Origin: Symbiodinium natans | Lineage: Eukaryota; Sar; Dinophyceae; Suessiales; Symbiodiniaceae | Assembly: GCA_905221605.1 (NCBI GenBank) | Contig: CAJNDS010002253.1 | Span: 408,904-472,903, forward strand | Direction of reading: 5' to 3' | Length of the DNA: 64,000 nt | Shown here: one piece after another, positions 43,268-56,200 of the stretch | How the letters are laid out: every line of letters starts with the position of its first letter | How positions within the stretch are numbered: the stretch's first letter is position 1 | The notes under the pieces: generated by a model | What the model saw: only the letters and a program-made list of their open reading frames with translations | The model's database searches: none | Told to the model about the DNA's origin: nothing | Translations under genes and position numbers: made by a program

Positions 43268-44770
43268 GTAATCGAAGCGCGTGACTGCCAGGTCGTACAG
43301 GGTACCTGGATCAACGTGGACTGTCCAGCGGAGAGGCCCTCTTTTCTCCCCTTCGCACTCTACAAACGAGCAATCACCAGCACAGGTACACAGTCGTTGG
43401 TCATCACGTTACTCGCCCGGATCTCAGAACTTATGAGAAAGGAAGGCGGCTGTACGAGGCGTGAGGCTGATTCCAATGTTGTGGTTCGGAATGTCAGGCA
43501 ACGACGTTCAAGGCTGCCGCCACTTCACCCTTTTCTGGGATCCAAGAAGGCCGACATGTGCTTGCTTTTGCGCTTAAGACTTGCGGCGCCACACGAATCC
43601 ACACGACATGTCTCTGCCTGGTTTTATCCGTGGAAGGAAGCAGCTGCAATGGGGGACCCAGGGCAGGCCGGACGAACTGACGCAACGGCCAAAACATGGC
43701 AAGGGGCCCGACTGTTCGGCGGTCTTAAAAGCGTTGTGAGGCTCTACCTTGCTTGCCTTGGTGATGGCATGGTGGCATGGGTGCCGTCCAGGTTCGAGAA
43801 TCTAAGTTCTGCTGAGTGGACATGTCGGTTCGGCTGCGAGTGCTGCGCAGGTACTGCTCTCGGGCATGGAGATGGCAGCGAGTAGCGGCACCTGGAATGT
43901 CCCGTCCTGAGACATCTCTAGGTAAGCAAAGAAATCCTCACGCTGCGGTGTCGAATGCTCTTCGACTTGTTGTAAGAGAGGTATGTGACGATCATGGCAA
44001 CTGTGGCAATAAGCTTTGCTACTCTACTTTGGAAACATGAGCCGGTGACAGGCCACCACACTCGATGCCGCCACAGTGGACACCACTGCCATGTCAAGGA
44101 CAGTCAACCCCGATTCCGTTCTCGTGCCTGTCAGCAATCCTTGCATAGTGCCACCGAGGACTCTCAGCCTGCCCGGTGCCAGCCTAGTACTAAGCAAATG
44201 AAGCCTGAGCATCTGCACAACCACGTCACACTCTCCCAGGGCACGTACGCTGTGCGGCATCCACGCACGCCTGCTCAGTATGCGTCGACAAGAGAATGCT
44301 GTCAGGTCGACACAGCCATGGGCACCTATGGTCCTTGGCGGAGGTGTCCATGACACGGTGTTTTTTTGATACAAGCACTCTGAAATTGCAAGTAGCCATC
44401 GAAATGGGAAGGCCTTACGGCGCAGCTCTTCGAAGCTGGGCTCCAGGCTACGCAGGCAGACCTGGGAGAGCGAGCGCAGGGAAGAAGTCAGCAGTGGAAC
44501 CTCAGGTGGACGCCCATCGGCTGGAGTCTTACTATGTCTTACTGCAGGTTTGAGACGTTTATTGGCGTTCGCTGCGGTCAGATCCGCGTCACTGCCAGCT
44601 CTGAGGACTTCCCCCCGCGTCGCTCCCACTGGCACTATGGCGTCTTGGCATTCATTGGGTTGCCTATGGATTTGAGTGCTTGTTCCCAAAACAGTGTGTT
44701 GACACTAAGGGTTCTTACCTTCATGGTAAAGGGTGTTGCAGTGGTCTGAGCATTGATCCGGGAAAGTGGC
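43268..44770. other. Probable intronic/intergenic DNA with weak exon candidates
   Basis: Open stretches at about 43430-43600 and 44550-44690 (+) have coding-like composition but no recognisable domain. The minus strand is also open over 44024-44689, without motif support. Confidence 0.25.
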
Positions 44771-45049
44771 TCCCCTTTTCCGGGAGCGGGGGGGGGCGAA
44801 GACGAAAATTCGAAGACGAAGTTTGAAGACGAAATTCGGCACTGAAGACGAAATTCGGCCCCGGAAGCTTGAATTCGGAATTTCGTCTTCAGGGGCCGAA
44901 TTTCGCAGGGCCGAATTTCGTCTTCGGGGCTGAATTTCGTCTTCGGGGCCGAATTTAGCTTCAGGGGCCGAATTTCGGCTTCAGGGCCGAATTTCGTCTT
45001 CAGGAACTTCGTCTTCGAATTCTGTCTTCGCCCCCCTCGGAAAAGGGGA
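44771..45049. mobile_element. 279-bp palindromic MITE-like element with long inverted repeats
   Basis: The left end (TCCCCTTTTCCG, G-run, CGAAGACGAAAATTCGAAG) is matched in reverse by the right end for about 70 bp with small gaps. The middle consists of repeated GAAGACGAAATTCGGCC in both orientations. The whole can fold into one long hairpin. No target duplication is obvious, so the borders are from the inverted repeats only. Confidence 0.7.
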
Positions 45050-45209
45050 CCCCCTTTGCTGGGTCTCTGTATAGAGCACGCGACGCGCCTGAGACACGCC
45101 CGATGCGCGCGCGATACTATTCCGCGAGCGGTGGTCGCATGTAGGACGAAAATCGTCCATTTCCGCCGTGGGGGCGGGCACGGATTTTGTAGCGGCCTTA
45201 CATGTTTTT

Positions 45210-45740
45210 TTGGCTTCGTGGATGGTGTCGAAATCGCGCTCTCGCCTAGGCCCCGTGCCCATCTTTTGCTGTTTGCAGGTGGAAATCCTGAGCTCTCTGC
45301 CTACGTCCCGAGCTCTTTTCGAGCTCGCTCCGCGTCCGAAAACGCGTCAGGCGCGTGGATTCCTGCGTTTTGGGCCGTTGTTTGATTTCACTTCGTGCGG
45401 CTATTTCGAGGGGACTTGGAATTCGTGATGTTGGAAATCGCGCTCCCGCCTAAGCGCCGTGCGAATCGATGTCGCCATCCTCGTGCTGCTGTCGTCGCTT
45501 TTTGACGTCTGGGTTCGCGAAATGAACTGTATGAAGCTGTCGTAGCCTTTGGACGTTGGGGTGCGAAACTGTCGTCGCTTTTGGTGTTTTTGGAGGACAT
45601 CCGGAGCTCTGGTAGGCTGAAAAGTCGACCTTTGCAGTACAAACGTAGTACGCCGAGGACGTCCGAAAGTCCAGGTTCTCGAAAGTCGACTTCCGTAGTA
45701 TGCGGAGGATGTCTGGAGCTCCAGTGGCATCAAAATCGTT
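45210..45740. repeat. Degenerate direct repeats in a CG-rich block
   Basis: AAATCGCGCTCTCGCCTAG (45230) recurs as AAATCGCGCTCCCGCCTAA (45435). CTGTCGTCGCTTTT recurs at about 45489, 45537 and 45569. GGAGGACATCCGGAGCTC (45590) recurs as GGAGGATGTCTGGAGCTC (45704). No gene was recognised. Confidence 0.6.
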
Positions 45741-46102
45741 CTTTCGTGACCCCATGAAGGGCAATCCCTGAAGTTGCATGTTGTTTGCCACTAGCGTATA
45801 GATCTCCTGGCGTGCTGGTCTCTCCGTGCTCCGCTGCTGGAGCCGCTCGTCATCGTGTTCCTCGTGTCTGGAGAGCTTGACTCTTCGTGTCCCCATTTGG
45901 GGTCTGCGCTGGCAGAGTCAGTGCTGAACATGTTTCTATGTTTAGCCCGATGTTTAGCCAGTTTGCACTCTTTAGGGGTGCCCGCCAGTACTGTATCCTA
46001 GATGCTGAGGCGATGGGTTTGTGGGTTGCTCCATGCTGTGCGTGCTGTGCCCGTTCGAGGTTACGCTGGCCGCGGCTTCCACGGCAACCGCAGCATACAA
46101 GG

Positions 46103-46104
<2 letters not shown>

Positions 46105-46137
<33 letters not shown>

Positions 46138-46138
46138 A
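46105..46138. repeat. (GA)n microsatellite
   Basis: About 17 GA dinucleotides. Confidence 0.95.
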
Positions 46139-46376
46139 CCAAAGTTGGATCCAAGTGCCACGTAGTTCGTGGGCTGGACCAGAACATGGCAAAGCACAGC
46201 CAGGCATGAACCTGGAAAGAGACTCCCGCCTGGCCTGCGGACTGTCAAGTTCCGAGGCCGTTTGAGGGATGGCATAGCAATGCATTGCTATGCATTGATC
46301 AGTCTGGTGATGGCATTGGCATTGATTGGCATGACTGTCACATGGTTCCAGTCCCGTCAACTCCGTGGTGTCGCAG

Positions 46377-48065
46377 GTCTTCGATCTCCTCTTCCGGGAT
46401 ATCACGCCGGACGATTACGAGACCCTGCTTCGCCTCGATGAGTCAGTCTCAAGGCCCAAGTGCTGGATGTTTCATGGATGTATATGGACGTATATTAGAG
46501 GATTTTAGAATTTTAGAGGTGTCTTGGAGATTCTTGGAGTCATGGACGCGTCTCACGTCTCGCGGGGGCTGCTGCGGAGGCCCACTGCCAGCACCAGCTG
46601 CATCAACAATCTGAAGAAGGAACTGCTCTTGGAGAGATCTCGCGGAACATGCTCGTTATAAGTTGAGCTGAAGCAGTCTGCGCTCAGTGGAATCGAATGC
46701 TTGTTAGAATAGACTGTGTCTCAGGTCCCTGGCAAGGATCTCCTCGGCGAGGTGTGGTGGCGATTGGAGGGTCATGGAGGGTCTTTTGTAATCATTGTGT
46801 GACCCACTGCTCCGTTCTCAACTGGGACTGCCCCTCCTCTGCATTCTTTCCTTGCGCAGGTCTGCTCTGTTTGCCTCGCGGCCTTCGACGACAACGACGT
46901 GGCGGCAGCACTGCCGTGCGGGTGCGTCCTTGCAGGGCTTTGAATGGCTTTGAATGGCTTTGACGGGTGACAAGGTCCTAGAGGCTTCCTTTGTGAGTAT
47001 TTTGTGAGGGTGAGGGACGCTGTGGGACCCCATGTGGGCTGCCTGGGTGTTTGAGGCCAGGCTCCCTGCTTCCAAGCCGCAAAGTTCCCGGGGCGCAACT
47101 GAGTTGGCAGCACTTCGCTGCAGTCTTAGGGCAGGTGTCTTGAAGGAGAACTTGCTTTCCTGAGTCTGACATTCTTTTGAAGACCGGAACCTCCTTGTAT
47201 GAAGCCTGGTGGGAAATTACTTGGTATTATTACGTTCTTGTATATAAGATTAGAGTTTGTTGTGACAGCAGCTGTATAATTATGAAAGGGTATCAGGGCT
47301 AGTTCGAAGGAGACACCACACCAGGCTCCGACGTGTTGAATTTCTTGGGTCAAGTGCCAATGAAGTTTGGGAAAACAATGCATGAAATGCATGTGCCGGA
47401 CTGGTATGCAACTTGCTTTACACAGGGCGCCCATAGAGATGCCTATATCTAGAGTACGTGCACCTTGAGTTGTTTGCTCAAGATTGCTCTTTGCCCAAAT
47501 TGAAGTTCAAGCACAGCTGCTGTTCGCCCGCAAGGCACTTGTTAGGGGCTGGGAATGGTACAGGAAATCAGCGGACACCCTGTGCTGTGCTGGCAGCACG
47601 ACCCCCAAAGAGCTGGATACACTATCTGGTATCCCGGTATGAGCCTTACCTTCGAGACGACCGGTTTTGCTTCTTCGGCTTTTTATGGAGTTCAGATATC
47701 TGCGGAATGTGCTGAAGGCCCCTGAACCTCAAAACAAAACACCGAGAGCCCGCGTCTGAGGCATATTCCTTTGCGGCCGCTGCAGGGGCTTTCTGGAACT
47801 TTCTGGGGCTGTATCAGCTGTATCCCGTAGGCTGTAGCAGAGCATCGCCTCAACCTCAAGAAATAAGCACCTGCAAGCGCTTACTTTTGTCTGGGCCAGG
47901 CACCACTTTCACTTCGACTGCGTGAGCAAGTGGCTGGGCGAGTGCCGCTCTGCTTGCCCACTCTGCGGCGAAAACATCGGCGCGGTCTCTGTGGGCACGG
48001 AAGCAAAGTCCGGCAGAGAAGAACTTTTGCCGGAGAGGTCAAGTGCCTCAACAGATCGGGCTTAA
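46377..48065 (+). CDS. RING-H2 finger protein (probable E3 ubiquitin ligase), C-terminal exons
   Basis: Exon 46377-46453 (acceptor GTCGCAG, GC donor AG|GCC) reads VFDLLFRDITPDDYETLLRL. Exon 46860-46921 (acceptor GCGCAG, donor GG|GTGCGT) reads VCSVCLAAFDDNDVAAALPC. Exon 47900-48065 (acceptor GGCCAG) continues in phase GHHFHFDCVSKWLGECRS, then ACPLCGENIG, and stops at TAA 48063-48065. Together they give C-x2-C, C-x-H-x2-H-x2-C and C-x2-C, all eight zinc ligands of a RING-H2 domain. Such domains recruit ubiquitin-conjugating enzymes. The DITPDDYE-LLRLD segment just before the RING is a pattern I recognise from other dinoflagellate RING proteins. At least one exon between 46454 and 46859 and the 5' part are not identified; the protein ends about 30 residues after the RING. 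Confidence 0.85.
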
Positions 48066-51000
48066 GCGTCCCGAGCACCGCTGCGTTTGGCAGGACTGCT
48101 GCTTCTGTCTTTGGGAGGGACCCTCGACATACGTGCCAGGCTTCTAGTGAATCCCTAGCCGAGCCTAGTGTTCTAAGCCGCCTTAAGTGCACTTGGTAAA
48201 GTTTGTAAACGAAAAGGCGGTGCACCCTGGCCTGTGGCGACGATGATCCGCTTCTTTGGGAATGTTCGGTTTTGCAGCGCTGCAGATCGGAGTTTGTTCG
48301 TCTTGAAGGACACATAAAACATGGTACAGCATGGTACAGCATGGTAAGTCGTGGATGCCTTTGGGTTGCAATCCTCTTGCTCAGGGTTTCCTAGTCCCCC
48401 ATCCTTGGCCAAGTTACCCTCCCGGCCACATCTTCAGGTTTGAAGTGAAATGTCAGACGAGCTTTTCTCGGTGCTTTGTGCTTGTACTGTTGTGGGCAAC
48501 AGCTCATGCCATGAGAGACTTGGTGGGCATTGAGCCGCTGTGTCAAAGTTATGGTCTACAGCCCTGAATGGTGTTAGCATCAGCAGATCATGACAGTCTA
48601 GGCAAGGACTCTTGTGGACTTCTCAGCCATTTTATCCGCCCTTAGCTCTTGTTCTTTGGCAACTTGAGGTTCGGTCGAGCAGCTCATTTTGCATTCCGGG
48701 GATCGTATGACGGCAATCAGGATGAGAGGCTAGATCAGTCCATCGGCCCTTGGGCCATCAAGATGGGTGTGGTTGTCCGCCCATGTCCACCCTATAGACA
48801 TGTCCACCGCGCTCAGAAGGCTCTACTTGCCTTGCTAAGCTTTGAGATAGAGATGGACTAGGCCCCTGAGCTCGACGGCGGTCAGACCCTCCTCACCACC
48901 CTCCTGATGATGCGACCCAAAACCAATTCCCGAAGTCGGTATCTCGGTATCCTGGCCAGCGATGTGAAGATTCAGTGACATGTGAAATCTCTAGCAGGTG
49001 TCTTGGCAAAAGATTTGTGAGCAAAGACTTGTGTATTTGTGTGACAGAGTTGTCAGGTGCTTGGCGAACTGATCATAATTGGGCCACAAAGGCCGTAGAC
49101 CAAAGCGTCTTGAAGACATATGAAGACTTGCGATTCCAGTCACTGATCCCTGTTGTCTGTTCAGGTCTTCAAGCAGAGGTCCCTTTTAGCTAGGGTGGAA
49201 TGGAAAGCCAGTGCACCGCCAAAGAGTGAATCTAGAAGATGGCATTGATACTGTGGCTGTGGCCGCCGTCTTCTTGTCCACCACGTTGGGAGCCTTAGCC
49301 ATGTGCATCCTGACTGATTCTAACTAAGTCTAACTGATCTACGTATTCAGAACGCTGCAACGAAGTTTGACCATATGCTTTTCGCTTGGAGGCCACCCTT
49401 ACCGAGGTGCGCTGAATGCCCCCGTAGCACCCTGGTAGAGGTGCTGTGTGGTTTGGGGAAGGCAATCCAGATTGCGGCTAGCGCGTCAAGTCCACAACAA
49501 AGGGGCGCAAGCAAAATAGAGGGAGCCGGCCTCTTCGGTCATTTCTTGGCAGGACACGTCGCGCCACCATGCCTTTCGCATCCTTTTTCTTTGTACAGAG
49601 GAGAGCTTCGCATGTTCAGGGCTGTCAGTGTGTTTGCACAGAGAAGGCTTTTGCATTTCCACGCGTGCGCGATCGGAGTAGCTTCTGACCGCTGCCTTGC
49701 CTGGAGGAGTCTCGCAACGAAATCTTGCTTTGGCTTCACCATTTTGGCTGCTTGGCGCAGGGTTAATGAGCGTCTGTCGTTGACGATGCTAGCCTTGTGC
49801 AACGGCCCAGTAGTCGTCATTGCAGCCACAAAAGTAGCCAGGCTTCTGCAGCATGGACCAAACAGTGACCAAACCACAACAATGAATTGAACGGTAACAG
49901 GATGGGAATCCACTTTGAACCTCGAAGCACAAACGAAAGCAGACATGTGCCTGTAACTGGCCCTGAGTTCCTGCCCTCGCAACTTCGAGAAAAAAGAAAG
50001 CAGGAAGGCAATTCAGGAAACAGTGGTGAAAAGCCTTCATGAGTAAACTTGAGCATAGCAGAGTGGGCAAGGTCACATTCTTGAAAGCCTGATGCTTGTG
50101 GCTTCCATGTTCAGTCCAAGTACAATACTGGCCATAGACGGGTGCTGTGTGATACTGGTAAGGCGCTTTTGGTTTTATCCAGATGTTGAACTCAGCGGGC
50201 ATAGATCATGTTCTACGCGAATGGTCTGGCTTTCGTCGCCGCACACATTCCTTAATTCCTTCCTTCACGTTACTTCCTGGGCTGAAGCCAAGGGCCTGAA
50301 AGCCTGACTGAAGCCTGCATGTGAGCCTGAGAGAGAGCTCCATACCTGAGATTTGTTTAACCAGCAACGGGCAAAGGGGCTTCAAACGGCAGCTGACCTT
50401 GCGAATCGGGCTGGCCCGTGGGCTACCTTTCATGAAATTTGTTTGGGCCTCCTTTCGTACTGAAACCCAGAAAGTTAGATGGAGCTGGCAGTGGCCTCGG
50501 CCTGCAGCTGCCCTAGCTGCAAAAGACTACGGCCAGAAAGCTTGTGACTATAGCGGGCAACTGCAACAAACTGAGTTCAGAATAGTTCCAGGAACTCGTG
50601 ATTGCAGAGGGCAGCTCCACAAAACCAGGTGCAACATTAGATACGTTAGCACATCCACAGGCTTTCCGCAGTGCGGAGGTCCTTTAAATGACGCCCAACT
50701 CGTGGGCCCGATTTATTGCATAAGGTTCCTCACGAGAAGCTTTCCTGGCTGCAACCTATGAAGCATTGTTGGGTTTCTACCCATTTGCGGGCTCTTTGGA
50801 TGCAACTGGTTCACCGCAGCTTGAATCTTACCGCTCCCCGAACCTTGTGAGCCTGCGGATCCCCGGACTTTGTTTCAAACCCACAGTCATGACGATGGGA
50901 GCGGTGCTTCCCAAACTAGGCCCTCAGAATCTTGCTGCATGACGTGATGAGCTTGGTAAAACCATGGAAACTCGAAGGTGACACGCCCTGTGGCTGGCAG

Positions 51001-53239
51001 CGGGGTGACAAGTGAGGGGCATTTTTCGTCGACGCCATGTCGCTCTCGGACTGCAAGACTGGCACCGCACCTTGCGCACAAATGCTCGAGACTCACGAGA
51101 CACGTGCGCGGAGTTCCTGGCAGAAATCTCCTTTTTTTGAGTCATTAAAGACACCCCCGCCGAAGCACGGAGGTATACGGAGGTCAGATGGGCACAGCAC
51201 GGCAAGGTGTGGAGAGCAGGTCTGCGTTGTACATAAAAGAGAGCCTTGGGCAGGATGCTGCGCGCGTGGCTGCTGCCAATCAACGCCCCCAGAACACCCC
51301 ATGCCTAAAGCGAACAAAGCTTTTCACGCTGGCTCATAGGTGTTGATAGCACGTGTTCACGCTCCAAGCATCAGCCTCGATGAAGCACGTTTGTGAAGCA
51401 GCTTGCGTTTGTTTTCGGAATCCTCAGACCTGAACGGGTTGTGAGGAAAAGGAGCTTTCCGTGCCTTGGGATGGGGCGCTCCGCCCAGTCTGAGTTCGGA
51501 GAGCTCCAGCAATTGAGGTCTCCTTTCTGAGAACCTCACGGAATTTCAACAGACTTGGTCTTGCACCTGAGTGGTCTTGACATTTTTGCCCTAAGCCTGG
51601 AGTCTCACAACCGGGAGGCTTGATAAACGCGAGCCAAGCGAAGCCGACACTGCCCTGCACCCAGCAACCTAGAGAACTCTCAGAAACCCCTCGGCCCTCA
51701 ACCATCTTCACTGATTCATAGCGATCCCGATGAGAGGTGAGGTGCAGAGAGGCAGAGGATTCTAAGCATTGAACTTTCAGACGGCCTCTGAGATCCTCCA
51801 GGCGGAGGCTGGGCATTCGCAGACATGCGGAACACACCGGACTCTTACAAGTCGTACCACCCTTGGATAAAGCTTACTGTAGCAGCTTCCTAAGAGCTTG
51901 AGAGCTCATGGCAGTGCATGGAAGCACATGGCAGTGACAAAGTGACAAAGGTATGTTCCGCACCAGAGCAGGGGAATGCACAAGGTTTACAATAAGCACG
52001 TGCCTCTAGGTGATGCAGTGCAAAGCGTGCTATACAGCTCAAATAACCTTCTTTGAAAACTTCTTTGCCTATCAAAGAGCAGTGCATTCCGTGCTGGGCT
52101 TGAGGTGAGTGTTTCCTTTGGGGCGAGAAGCCCCCGAAAGGAGGAACCGTGCCGAGAGAGTTTCGCAGAGATATTCTCCGCAATTCACTGCAATGAGAGG
52201 GACGGCTCTTGGGACGGTTCTGCAACCGTCATGCTGGCTGCTAGGCTCCCGAGGCACGAAGGGGTTGGGGGAATGTCAAGGAGGGAGGGTGCTCGAGGAT
52301 TCTCTTGCACTTGATTGCTGCCAGCAACTGCATATTCTGCCTGCTAAACTGCACTGCACAATAAGAAGCGGAAGGTACATCTCCTGCTTCCAACCTTCCT
52401 CCTCTAAAGTGCTGCTTGTCAGGCGCTCATGCAGGAGCAGCGTCGAGATGCGTCGAGTATCACTGAGCGGCGCGTGCTTGTGCAGGAATGCGCGCGACTG
52501 AGCTGAGCCCACGTGTATCCCTTCGGGAATGCCCCGGGCTGGGTTCATCGAAGAAAATAAAGATAGTGCCGTGTTTCCTAGAACGCCATAGTAATGACAT
52601 TTGTCGTTTTAGCTGTCGGATGGGTTTTGAAGTTTTGGGGCACAAGATCTTTCCATTGCCATCCTAAGGACACTTGCAGCAGAAAAAATTGCAATAGGCA
52701 ACTTCCCCGCAAAAGACATGAACCTGGAGTGTGTGTGTGTGTGTGTGTGTGTGCGTGTGACGTCAACGGGATGTTCAGGCAAAAGCCTCGACCATGAGTG
52801 CTGGCAGTTAAATATCTACAGCCCCGCTGGCAAGGAAACACGGCTGAGAAGCAGAGCAGCCTTGCATGACGGGGTCGAGACAGACCTCACAACATGCCCA
52901 GCCAGCATGAGTCCCCCAAAATGGTCCGGAGTATGATTGACATTGGCCTGACCAATCAACTTAGGCGCTCTGTTCTAGCCAGTGCTCGCCAGTCAGTTGT
53001 GCAACGCCGGCAACCATGGCTGTCTTGGTTCAGCCCACTGTACTGTATGCCTCTCAAGCGCAGATTCCCTAAGTTTATAGTTCCAACTGCCGACAGCGCA
53101 GGACTGGACATGTTCTGCCACATGGATAGGTGACATTGGAGTGTTTCCCCAGTGCCATAGATGTTTGCATGGCATCGGCCGAACGTGAGGCTTGGTAAGT
53201 CGAAAAGTTGGTGGCATTGCCGTGCTGCACACACACAGA
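48066..53239. other. Five-kilobase stretch without a supported gene
   Basis: Open frames here (for example 49375-49890 +, 171 codons, and 51424-51837 -, 137 codons) have no recognised domain and composition compatible with chance. A (GT)n microsatellite lies at 52730-52757. Direct triplication GGTACAGCAT occurs near 48322-48345. Small exons could be missed. Confidence 0.3.
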
Positions 53240-56200
53240 GTTGCAGAGTTGCTCAACCCCGTCAACCAGGCCATCCTTCAAAGCCAGGCATGCGAAAGAT
53301 TTGCAGGGGACCGAGTGGCAGCTCAGAGGGCTCTGTCCCTGCTGTGTCCATGGCAGCGTGCGGTAGCTAAGATGTGCAGGGCACATCAGTATAAATCAGC
53401 ATGCACCAGTATGCAGCCCGAAGATCTGCGAAGTCGGGAAGCCTGAGCGAAGCTGCGCAGCAGGTTGTGCCAGAGGGGAAGCAGGTGATCTACCGCGGCC
53501 TTGCAAGCACTATACTTCTAGGAGCTCGGGCCTTGTCCAACGTGCGCCCGTGCACGGTCAATACATGGCCCATATGTCACTTCTGCACTGTACTTCATCG
53601 TCTTTGTACAGGTCGAGAAGAAGACCAACTTGCAAGTAGCAATCAAGGCCGGAAGATTTCTTGGTCAAGATAGCACTGGCGCTGATTGGGTTCGCAGGCG
53701 CTTTTGAAAAGCAAGTTCGAGAATAAACATGAGTTGAAGCAGTCCCTCCGCGAGGCTGCCGTATTTTGAGTTGTTCGGCCGCCATCGACCCTCTGTTGCC
53801 TCACCCCCAGCCCTTTCCTCCAGGTGGAGCTGCATGCGTCGATTCCACGTCACAAGAACGTCTTGGAGCTTCTGTACTCGGAGGACACCTTGTGCAACAT
53901 GCGGGACATGCTGGGCACACATCAGCTCCGAACATGCTGAACTGACCAAGATGTATTAATATGAAGGAGCTGTCATCAGCCATCCTCTTGATTTTTCCAT
54001 ATGCTCCTGGCACCTTGTCTTGCAAGTTGGCGTTACCATGTGTTTTCCATCCAAAGAGAGCGCACTGTGGATGGGATGTTCCCTCTCCAGAGCATTCCAG
54101 AGCTGACTTCCTGAGATGGCGACTTATGGGAGTTGATGCGGTGCCCCCTAAGCCCTCTGCTCGCAATGTTCGCAGGATGCTTCCGCCGTGTGCTTCCGCC
54201 GTGTGCTTCTGCGTTGTGTGCTTCTGCGTTGTGTGTTTTCCGCGCAGGTATGGACAGACGTACTGCGAGAAGGAAGTGAGGAATTGTGCAAGCCAACTCG
54301 TGCCGCTTGGCTGTTACATGGGGCACATCTTGGCACTTGGACTCATTGGACCTCCTCTGAGGAGTGCCTTGCACCATATCCACACGGTGGCCAGCATCGC
54401 GCCCAGAGAGAGGGGGTGAGGCCGTAATATGGCCGTGTACCATGTGCAATTCCGACCTGCCAAGACCTTTTGCACGGCGACATCAAGCCGCACAACTTCC
54501 TGCTGTTCAGCACCTTAGCTGCAGCGAGACAGTCATTTGGATAAGACTTCGCGCTCACTCAACTGGGTTCAAGATGCTTGAAGATTCTGTCTTGCAAAGC
54601 TGGTTTGGGGTTTGAAAGTACGTGTCGCTGGTGAGGACTCGTGTTGGGGGTATTGGAATGGTATTGGATGTTATTGGCCAACTTCGGCAGAACCGTTTTT
54701 TGGTTTCAGGGTGGAGGCCTACATCCCGAAGCCTCCTGCAGAGGCGGAAACTTTCCTAAGTCAAAAGGCGCGTGAATTTGGAAAGCCCCAATTCCGGAAA
54801 GGACGCAGGGAGGGGTTGAGGCTCCGAGGCACTGTACGCCACGAGTGACCTGAAACGGTGTACAGCTGCATCGCAAGCAACAGAGAGACGCCAGTCTGCA
54901 CCAGGGCGCCATGAAGAAGCTCAGGAGTGGACGACCGCTTCGCTGTGCAGCTCTGTGACTTCGGCTTTGCGGAGCATCCAGACCAGCCTGGAGGCCTTGC
55001 GAAGCCTTTGCGAAGCCTTTGCGAAGCCTTTGCGAAGCCTTTGCGAAGCCTTGTGAAGTCTTAAGTGACATCGGAAGTTGGCTTTATGAGATCTCTTGAA
55101 AGGTGCCCTCAGATGTGCCACCGATATGTCAGGAGTTTTCACCCATCGTGAGTTGAGAGGCACACATGGTTGGAACGGAGCTTAGAGTTTCGTGGATGCA
55201 GTGGCCAGCAGCGATGTTGCGAAGCACTTGACTTAACTGAGCTACCTTGCCAAGGTTTGCTCCGGAGATGCTGAGCGAAGAAAGCTGCAGACCCAGATGG
55301 CTCTGCGAGAAATGTCATGTCTGAGGACACGATCGAGCCCCGCATTCCAACACAAAGCATCACTATCAAAAAAGGTTCAGAAATGCTTCAGAAACTACCC
55401 GCGACTCAGAGGCTGCCTTTCCGGCTCGTGATTCGGAAAACTATCTGGTCTTGCGATTCAGAACCTTGTTGCTCCGATTGCGAGCTTTGGCAGACTCTAT
55501 TCCACCTCCCCGCCACACACCCATCCCAACCCAGGGCCCCCTGCTACCAGTAAGAAGCCGTTCCGCCCTTCTCGTTTCTCACCCGATGTTGCGACATCAA
55601 AACTCCGCATTCCAATCTACGTCCTTTGTCATCCGTCGACTGGAAGACAAGGAATGTAACTCGGGATTCCCACCCCCCCCCCCCCGGCGCCTCATCTTGC
55701 ATCACACCAAAGAAGGAGGGAACTTTCCAGCCATGCCACTACGAAAGAGGGTCATGCATAGATGCATGTGAACTGCTGCGCTTCCCCACTGGTGCTCATG
55801 GTTTCCGAGTCTGAATCCACACGCGTTCCACATCCGCCAGTGCACCACAGCGACTGAGGCTACAGCTTCAATCTTGACATGTTCGGGATTGGTCTCATCC
55901 TTTTCAGGCAGGCAGGCATCCAATCCAATGCACAGTCGCCATACAATGTCACAGGCTCCTTGCCGGATATGCTCCATTTGAACCGCCGTCTGTCTTCAAC
56001 CAGCCGGAGTTTGACGAGAGGCACGGAGGGGGGCGCGGGGAGCGGTCTGCGGAGACGTACAGAGCGTAGTCGCACTTGCTTGTAGCTCGTGGCATGCTTA
56101 CGGGCCACGGCTGTGGTTGGGTGCAGGTACTGGTGCCACGTTAGCCCTTCCTGCAGAGAGTTGGTAGCACAGCTGCTGTCCGTCAAACCCGTGACGCGCC

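Noticed and set aside
43985-44689. 221-codon minus-strand ORF and overlapping + strand ORF
   Set aside because: Neither strand shows a motif; amino-acid makeup is not clearly coding.
49375-49890. 171-codon + strand ORF
   Set aside because: No recognised domain, no splice context, and an equally long minus-strand frame overlaps it.
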